DNA from: Paracoccaceae bacterium
Lineage (GTDB): Bacteria; Pseudomonadota; Alphaproteobacteria; Rhodobacterales; Rhodobacteraceae
Direction of reading: 5' to 3'
DNA: 17,587 nt
NCBI GenBank assembly: GCA_023260935.1
Contig: JALQTL010000085.1
Span: 1-17,587, forward strand
Shown piece after piece: positions 13,133 through 17,587 of this stretch. Position numbers and translations under genes: made by a program. Within the stretch, counting starts at the first letter, position 1. Each line of letters begins with the position of its first letter. The notes under the pieces are model-generated. The model worked only from the letters and a program-made list of their open reading frames with translations, had not been told where the DNA came from and made no database searches.

Positions 13133-13707
13133 CGCGGCTGTGGTGGGTGCGCCATGGCCCGACCCATGCAAAGGCCTTTGCCGGCTGGCGCGATATCCCG
13201 GCCGACCTGTCTGACAGCGCGGCCCTGTCGCGACTGAACGCGCATCTGCCCGATGGGGCACTGGTCATTTCCTCCGATCTGATCCGGGCCACCGCCACAG
13301 CCGATGCGCTGACACCGGGCCGCCATCGCCTGCCCGCCGACCCTGCCTTGCGTGAGTTTCACTTTGGCGATTGGGATGGCCTTGGCTTTGCCGAGGTTTC
13401 GGCCCGCTGGCCCGATCTTTCGCGCCGGTATTGGGAAGAACCGGGGCATATCGCCCCGCCCAACGGGGAAAGCTGGCTTCAGGCCGAAGCGCGCGTAACG
13501 GCGGCGGTAAACCGACTGCTGGCCGACCACGCGGGACGCGACCTGATCGTTGTGGCGCATTTCGGGGTAATCCTGACACAATACGCCCGTGCCGCAGGGC
13601 TGTCGCCCTACGAAGCCCTTGCCCAGCCCATAGACAACCTCTCTGTCACGCGGCTGGACCATACGGGGGGCGCATGGTCGGTTCATCAGGTCAATCACCT
13701 TCCCTGA
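13129..13707 (+). CDS. Histidine phosphatase family protein, probable alpha-ribazole phosphatase (CobC-like)
   Basis: Phosphoglycerate-mutase-fold phosphatase that works through a phosphohistidine. It has 192 residues. The RHG motif is at 8-10 with nucleophile His9, Arg53 follows in SSDLIRA, Glu76 lies in REFHFGDWDG (75-84), and His144 lies in VVAHFGV. PNGES (111-115) is the segment also seen in CobC. The four-base overlap with cobU suggests it dephosphorylates alpha-ribazole phosphate in cobalamin loop assembly. Sequence alone would also allow another small phosphate ester as substrate. No other cob gene is in the window. Confidence 0.85.
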   Translation: MTRLWWVRHGPTHAKAFAGWRDIPADLSDSAALSRLNAHLPDGALVISSDLIRATATADALTPGRHRLPADPALREFHFGDWDGLGFAEVSARWPDLSRRYWEEPGHIAPPNGESWLQAEARVTAAVNRLLADHAGRDLIVVAHFGVILTQYARAAGLSPYEALAQPIDNLSVTRLDHTGGAWSVHQVNHLP

Positions 13708-13731
13708 TGGCGTTCCCCACAAATCATCGCT

Positions 13732-13759
13732 TTGCAGCAGCAGGCGGCGCGCCTATCCA
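13732..13759 (+). promoter_or_regulatory. Weak promoter candidate of the glutathione transferase gene
   Basis: TTGCAG (13732-13737) and TATCCA (13754-13759) are 16 bases apart in the 81-base gap after the phosphatase gene and would give a leader of about 22 bases. The fit is moderate and the responsible sigma factor cannot be decided by eye. Confidence 0.25.
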
Positions 13760-13788
13760 AGGCGAAGGCCACAGCAAGAGGTTACGCC

Positions 13789-14661
13789 ATGTCGGATATC
13801 TATGATCTTGTGATTGGCGACCGTTCCTATTCCAGCTGGTCGCTGCGCGGCTGGCTGTTGTTCGATGCCTTCGGCATTCCCTGCCGCATCCACAGCGCCC
13901 GGCTTTACACAGACGAGTTGCCCGACCTGTTGAAAGCCTATCCCCCGGCGCGCACGGTCCCCACGATCCGCACGCCCGATGGCATCGTCATGCCCGAAAG
14001 CCTTGCGATTGCCGAAGAACTGGCCAGCCGCCACCCGCAGGCTGGCATCTGGCCCGAGGGCCGGGGCCGGGCGATCGGCCGGGTATTGGCAGCCGAAATG
14101 CATGCAGGCTTCACCGCGCTGCGCAGTCATTGCCCGATGAACCTGCGCGTCAGCTATACCGATTGCGCACCGCCGCAGGCTGTGCTGGACGATCTGGCCC
14201 GGCTGGAAACGATCTGGTCCTGGGCATGGGAACAGACCGGATCGACGGGTTGGCTTTGCGGGCCCTATTCGGCGGCCGATGCGTTTTTTGCCCCCGTCGC
14301 CACACGCATTGCCACCTATAACCTGCCGGTCAGCGCACGCGCCATGGCCTATGTGCAGGCGCATCTGGCCCACCCGTCCTTTCGTCGCTGGAAGGCCATG
14401 GGAATGGTCGATGGGCCGGATCAGGAATTCTACCGGCGCGATTACCCCACCCGGCCCTGGCCCGGCCCCATGCCCCTGCCCGCCCGTGCGGTCGAAGGCA
14501 CGCAAAGCGAAAACGACGCCTGCCCCTACAGCGGCAGGCCGGTCAGCCATGTGCTTGAACTGGAGGGCCGTCGCTTCGGGTTCTGCAACGCCTTCTGCCG
14601 CGACAAGACCGCAGCCGACCCCGAGGCATGGCCCGCCTTCATGGCACTTTACCGCCGCTGA
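13789..14661 (+). CDS. Glutathione S-transferase with C-terminal YHS/TRASH-like cysteine motif
   Basis: Cytoplasmic thioredoxin-fold glutathione transferase. It has 290 residues against about 210-230 for an ordinary member. The N-terminal domain has GDRSYSSWSLR (10-20), a Ser-rich active site like zeta-class enzymes, and PESLAIAEEL (69-78) with the Glu-Ser pair that binds glutathione. The helical C-terminal domain runs to about 215. Residues 240-290 add a segment with Cys245 (CPYSGRPV), then GRRFGFCNAFCRDK with Cys266 and Cys270, then DPEAWPAF. This spacing resembles YHS/TRASH metal-binding domains. The start is ATG at 13789, with AGAGG ahead. An in-frame ATG at 13732 would add 19 unconserved residues. 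Substrate is unknown. Confidence 0.88.
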   Translation: MSDIYDLVIGDRSYSSWSLRGWLLFDAFGIPCRIHSARLYTDELPDLLKAYPPARTVPTIRTPDGIVMPESLAIAEELASRHPQAGIWPEGRGRAIGRVLAAEMHAGFTALRSHCPMNLRVSYTDCAPPQAVLDDLARLETIWSWAWEQTGSTGWLCGPYSAADAFFAPVATRIATYNLPVSARAMAYVQAHLAHPSFRRWKAMGMVDGPDQEFYRRDYPTRPWPGPMPLPARAVEGTQSENDACPYSGRPVSHVLELEGRRFGFCNAFCRDKTAADPEAWPAFMALYRR

Positions 14662-14672
14662 CACGGACTGCG

Positions 14673-14688
14673 TTAACCATTCGCTAAC
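14673..14688 (+). promoter_or_regulatory. Candidate CtrA-binding site upstream of comM
   Basis: TTAA-CCATTCG-CTAAC differs by one base from the CtrA consensus TTAA-N7-TTAAC, and the first half reads TTAACCAT, the typical CtrA half-site. It lies 60 bases upstream of the comM start, a position suited to activation. A small CCCTG/CAGGG hairpin (14718-14732) lies in the leader. Confidence 0.55.
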
Positions 14689-14747
14689 CACAGCGCCCTA
14701 CCCCTGAAGGCCGGGGGCCCTGCAAGACAGGGGGCAAGGGGCAAGGC

Positions 14748-16262
14748 ATGGTGGCACGGGCCTATACAGTGGCTTTCGAAGGGATCGAGGCCCGCATGGT
14801 CGAGGTGCAATGCGCCATCTCGCCCGGGGTGCCCGCCTTTGCCGTGGTGGGCCTTCCCGACAAGGCGGTCAGCGAGGCGAAGGAACGGGTGCGCGCGGCG
14901 TTGCAGGCCATGTCGATTGCGCTGCCTTCGAAAAAGATCACCATCAACCTGTCGCCCGCCGACATGCCCAAGGAAGGCTCTCATTTCGATTTGCCGATTG
15001 CGCTTTCGCTTCTGGCGGCCATCGACATTCTGCCCAAGGATGCGATCGAAGGCACGGTGGCGCTTGGCGAACTGTCGCTAGACGGACGGCTGATGCCGGT
15101 CCTCGGGGCGCTGCCCGCCGCCATGGCCGCGGCCGAGGAAGACCGCGCTCTGCTGTGCCCCCGCGCCTGCGGGGCCGAAGCCGCATGGGTGGGGGCCACA
15201 CAAGTGCTGGCAGCCGGATCGCTGGACGAGGTGGTGCGCCACTTTACCGGCCAGTCGCCGCTGACCCCGGCCGAGGCGGGCGAGGTCTTGCCCGCCCCCC
15301 GGGGGCGCGATCTGCGCGATGTGAAGGGGCAGGAACGGGCCAAACGGGCGATGGAAATCGCCGCCGCCGGGCGGCACCACATGCTGATGATCGGCTCTCC
15401 CGGGTCGGGCAAATCGATGCTGGCCGCACGGATGCCAGGCATCCTGCCACCGCTTTCGGCGGCCGAGGCGCTGGAAACCTCGATGATCCATTCGCTTGCC
15501 GGGCTGCTGGACGAAGGCGGGATTTCACGCGAAAGGCCCTTTCGCGAACCCCATCACACCGCTTCGATGGCGGCCATCGTGGGGGGCGGCAAGGGGGCCA
15601 AGCCGGGCGAGATCAGCCTTGCCCACAACGGCGTGCTGTTCATGGACGAATTCCCCGAATTCCCCCGCGCGGTGCTGGAAACCCTGCGCCAGCCGATCGA
15701 GACGGGCGAGGTGATGGTGGCGCGGGCCAATGCCCATATCCGTTATCCCTGCCGGTTCCTGCTGATGGCGGCAGCCAATCCCTGCCGCTGCGGCTTTCTG
15801 GCCGAACCCGCCCGCGCCTGTGGCAGGGCGCCCCTTTGCGGCGAGGATTATCTGGGCCGCATTTCGGGCCCGCTGATGGACAGGTTCGATCTGCGCATCG
15901 ATGTGCCGCCTGTGGCCTTTGCCGATCTGGACCTTCCGGCCAGTGGCGACAGTTCGGCCAGCATTGCTGCGCGCGTGGCCGAGGCTCGCGCCCGGCAAGA
16001 GGCGCGTTTTGCCGGCATGGAGGGCCTGCGGGTGAATGCCGATATGGAGGGCGGGCTGCTGGAACAGGTGGCCAGCCCTGATGCCGAAGGGCGGGCGCTG
16101 ATCAGCCGGGTGGCCGAACGATTCAACCTTTCGGCGCGCGGCTATCACCGGGTCTTGCGCGTGGCTCGTACAATCGCCGATCTGGACGGGTCGGCCACGG
16201 TGCGCCACCCGCATGTGGCCGAAGCGGTCGGCTATCGGCTTTCCGCGCTGACCCCCGCCTGA
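14748..16262 (+). CDS. comM: YifB/ComM-family AAA+ ATPase (Mg-chelatase-like)
   Basis: Hexameric AAA+ motor; the Vibrio ComM homologue promotes branch migration of incoming single-stranded DNA during natural transformation. It has 504 residues, a normal length. The N-terminal ChlI/Lon-protease-like domain (1-165) lacks an obvious need for protease activity in this family. The AAA+ core has Walker A GSPGSGKS (216-223), Walker B VLFMDE (296-301), and GPLMDRFDLR near 374-383. NPCRCG with Cys346/348 and later Cys358/364 is the family's cysteine cluster. The C-terminal domain (about 410-500) includes LSARGYHRVLRVARTIADL. The ATG at 14748 follows a purine-rich AAGGGGCAAGG. It is probably a single-gene unit with the CtrA-like box in front. 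Confidence 0.95.
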   Translation: MVARAYTVAFEGIEARMVEVQCAISPGVPAFAVVGLPDKAVSEAKERVRAALQAMSIALPSKKITINLSPADMPKEGSHFDLPIALSLLAAIDILPKDAIEGTVALGELSLDGRLMPVLGALPAAMAAAEEDRALLCPRACGAEAAWVGATQVLAAGSLDEVVRHFTGQSPLTPAEAGEVLPAPRGRDLRDVKGQERAKRAMEIAAAGRHHMLMIGSPGSGKSMLAARMPGILPPLSAAEALETSMIHSLAGLLDEGGISRERPFREPHHTASMAAIVGGGKGAKPGEISLAHNGVLFMDEFPEFPRAVLETLRQPIETGEVMVARANAHIRYPCRFLLMAAANPCRCGFLAEPARACGRAPLCGEDYLGRISGPLMDRFDLRIDVPPVAFADLDLPASGDSSASIAARVAEARARQEARFAGMEGLRVNADMEGGLLEQVASPDAEGRALISRVAERFNLSARGYHRVLRVARTIADLDGSATVRHPHVAEAVGYRLSALTPA

Positions 16263-16311
16263 TTGTCACCGTGATTGCCAGGCGGATAAGCCCCCCCTTT
16301 GGCCCGCAGCC

Positions 16312-16340
16312 TTGACAGCGCAGCACTTTGCCCCCATGCC
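16312..16340 (+). promoter_or_regulatory. Candidate promoter of the DEAD-box helicase
   Basis: A perfect -35 TTGACA (16312-16317) lies 17 bases before a weak CATGCC (16335-16340). The predicted leader of about 18-20 bases still includes the AGGAG ribosome site at 16353-16357. The strong -35 supports a housekeeping promoter; the -10 is poor. Confidence 0.4.
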
Positions 16341-16364
16341 CTGCCCCTTGAACAGGAGCCATGA

Positions 16365-17587
16365 ATGACAAGCTTCGCCGATCTCGGCCTTTCCCCCCGC
16401 CTTCTGAAGGCGCTGGAGGCAACGACCCTGAAGACGCCGACCCCGATCCAGGAACGGGCGATCCCGCCGATCATGCAGGGGCGCGATCTGATGGGGCTGG
16501 CCCAGACCGGCACGGGCAAGACCGCGGCCTTCGGCTTGCCGCTTCTGCACCGCATCCTTGATCTGAACAACCCGCCCGGGCCGCGCCATGTGCGTGCCCT
16601 GATCCTTGCGCCCACGCGAGAACTGACGACGCAGATCAAGGACAATCTGGAAGCCTTCACCAAGGGCACGGCCGTCAAGGTGGTGATGGTGGTCGGCGGC
16701 CAGTCGATCAACAAGCAATCCGCCGCCCTTGCCCGCGGCGCCGATGTGCTGGTGGCCACGCCGGGCCGGCTGATCGACCTCTTGGAACGGCGCGATGTCA
16801 GCCTTGAACGCTGCGCCTATCTGGTGCTGGACGAGGCCGATCACATGCTGGACATGGGCTTCATCCACGCCCTGCGCCAGATTGCCAAGCATATCCCGCA
16901 AAAGCGCCAGACGCTGATGTTTTCGGCCACCATGCCGAAAGATATCGACGAAATCGCCGACACCTATCTGCGCGACCCGGTCAAGGTGCAGGTGGCGCCG
17001 CCCGGCAAACCGGCCGAGAAGATCACCCAAGGGGTGCATTTCATCCCCAATGGCGACAAGGCGAAGCTCTTGGAAAGCTATCTGCTGAAGCATCCGGGCG
17101 AACAGGCGCTGGTGTTCTGCCGCACCAAGCATGGGGCCGACAAGGTGGCCAAGGTGCTGGGCGGCTGGGGCTTCAAGGTGGGCGCCATCCACGGCAACCG
17201 CAGCCAGAACCAGCGCGACCGCATCCTGACCGAATTCCGCGAAGGAACAGTCGATGTGATGGTGGCCACCGATGTGGCAGCCCGTGGGATCGACATCCCC
17301 ACCGTTCGCCATGTCTATAACTATGACCTGCCGAATGTGGCGGAAAACTATGTCCACCGTATCGGTCGTACAGCGCGGGCCGGTGCGAATGGCGCCAGCG
17401 TCAGCTTCTGCGCGCCGGCCGAGATGGGCGAATTGCAGGATATCGAAAAACTGCTGAAAAAGCCGCTGCCGGTTCTGGGCGGGGCGCCCTGGGCCGCCGA
17501 TGTGGTGGCCGCAGCACCGAAACCCGGCCAGAACCGCGGCCAGCGCCCGCAAGGCAAGCCCGGCGGCCGACCGCAAGGTCAGGGTCA
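16365..17587 (+). CDS. DEAD-box ATP-dependent RNA helicase, RhlE-like (3' end missing)
   Basis: RNA-unwinding ATPase of the kind used in ribosome assembly, cold growth and mRNA decay. 407 residues are visible, cut by the right edge. Motifs in order: Q motif ending PTPIQ (25-29), AQTGTGKT (46-53), PTRELT (83-88), TPGR (132-135), DEAD (156-159), SAT (187-189), ARGID (306-310) and HRIGRTARAG (331-340). From about 385 the protein becomes Gly/Gln/Arg/Pro-rich, as in the basic RNA-binding tails of RhlE-type helicases. The start chosen is the ATG at 16365, seven bases after AGGAG. A second ATG at 16361 is in another frame and too close to that site. The exact helicase subfamily needs the missing tail. 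Confidence 0.95.
   Translation, partial: MTSFADLGLSPRLLKALEATTLKTPTPIQERAIPPIMQGRDLMGLAQTGTGKTAAFGLPLLHRILDLNNPPGPRHVRALILAPTRELTTQIKDNLEAFTKGTAVKVVMVVGGQSINKQSAALARGADVLVATPGRLIDLLERRDVSLERCAYLVLDEADHMLDMGFIHALRQIAKHIPQKRQTLMFSATMPKDIDEIADTYLRDPVKVQVAPPGKPAEKITQGVHFIPNGDKAKLLESYLLKHPGEQALVFCRTKHGADKVAKVLGGWGFKVGAIHGNRSQNQRDRILTEFREGTVDVMVATDVAARGIDIPTVRHVYNYDLPNVAENYVHRIGRTARAGANGASVSFCAPAEMGELQDIEKLLKKPLPVLGGAPWAADVVAAAPKPGQNRGQRPQGKPGGRPQGQG

Noticed and set aside
16266..17576. Long open frame of 436 codons on the - strand opposite comM's end and the helicase
   Set aside because: It lies antisense to a complete set of DEAD-box motifs and encodes a His/Gln/Arg-rich protein with no recognisable domain. 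Such frames are common in GC-rich DNA.
1..17587. Search for CRISPR arrays, tRNA/rRNA genes, insertion sequences, phage genes or defence clusters
   Set aside because: No regularly spaced repeats, no tRNA cloverleaf, no transposase, integrase or toxin-like genes were seen. Coding is nearly continuous core metabolism.

Overview
The window is GC-rich chromosomal DNA from an alphaproteobacterium, most likely of the Rhodobacterales (Rhodobacter/Paracoccus-like). Several things point there: a TakP-like TRAP binding protein, an RpoH2-type sigma factor behind a promoter resembling the Rhodobacter RpoE consensus, a CtrA-like box in front of comM, and a compound intergenic hairpin of the kind seen in these genomes. 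This placement comes from gene content and family resemblance, not from a database search.

Layout. 1-2652 is read leftward: a TRAP solute-binding protein cut by the window edge, a D-2-hydroxyacid dehydrogenase and truA. 2773-5230 is a rightward pair, ycjX and ycjF. A 181-base convergent gap filled with stem-loops separates it from a leftward amino-acid ABC binding protein and permease (5412-7038). A LigB-type extradiol dioxygenase reads rightward from the shared divergent gap (7218-8012). 8034-12498 is a leftward block, in transcription order rpoH2, a ChaN-family protein, coaBC, dut and moeB, with the last three genes overlapping by 1-4 bases. Divergent from rpoH2 are cobU and an overlapping cobC-like phosphatase, then a glutathione transferase with an extra C-terminal cysteine motif, comM, and a DEAD-box RNA helicase cut by the right edge.

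How the genes fit together. Most are core functions: tRNA modification, CoA synthesis, dUTP removal, molybdopterin/sulfur-carrier activation, cobalamin loop assembly, RNA remodelling. The accessory content is transport (TRAP, ABC) and two catabolic-looking enzymes (hydroxyacid dehydrogenase, extradiol dioxygenase). The most informative non-coding signals are a TGATCC-N18-TAGAA promoter in front of rpoH2, a TTAA-N7-CTAAC site in front of comM, and a palindrome-rich region in front of the TRAP gene.

I found no CRISPR array, tRNA or rRNA gene, insertion sequence, phage or defence system, and nothing that looks like a wholly undescribed multi-gene system. The points worth checking are regulatory sites and domain architectures inside otherwise ordinary genes.
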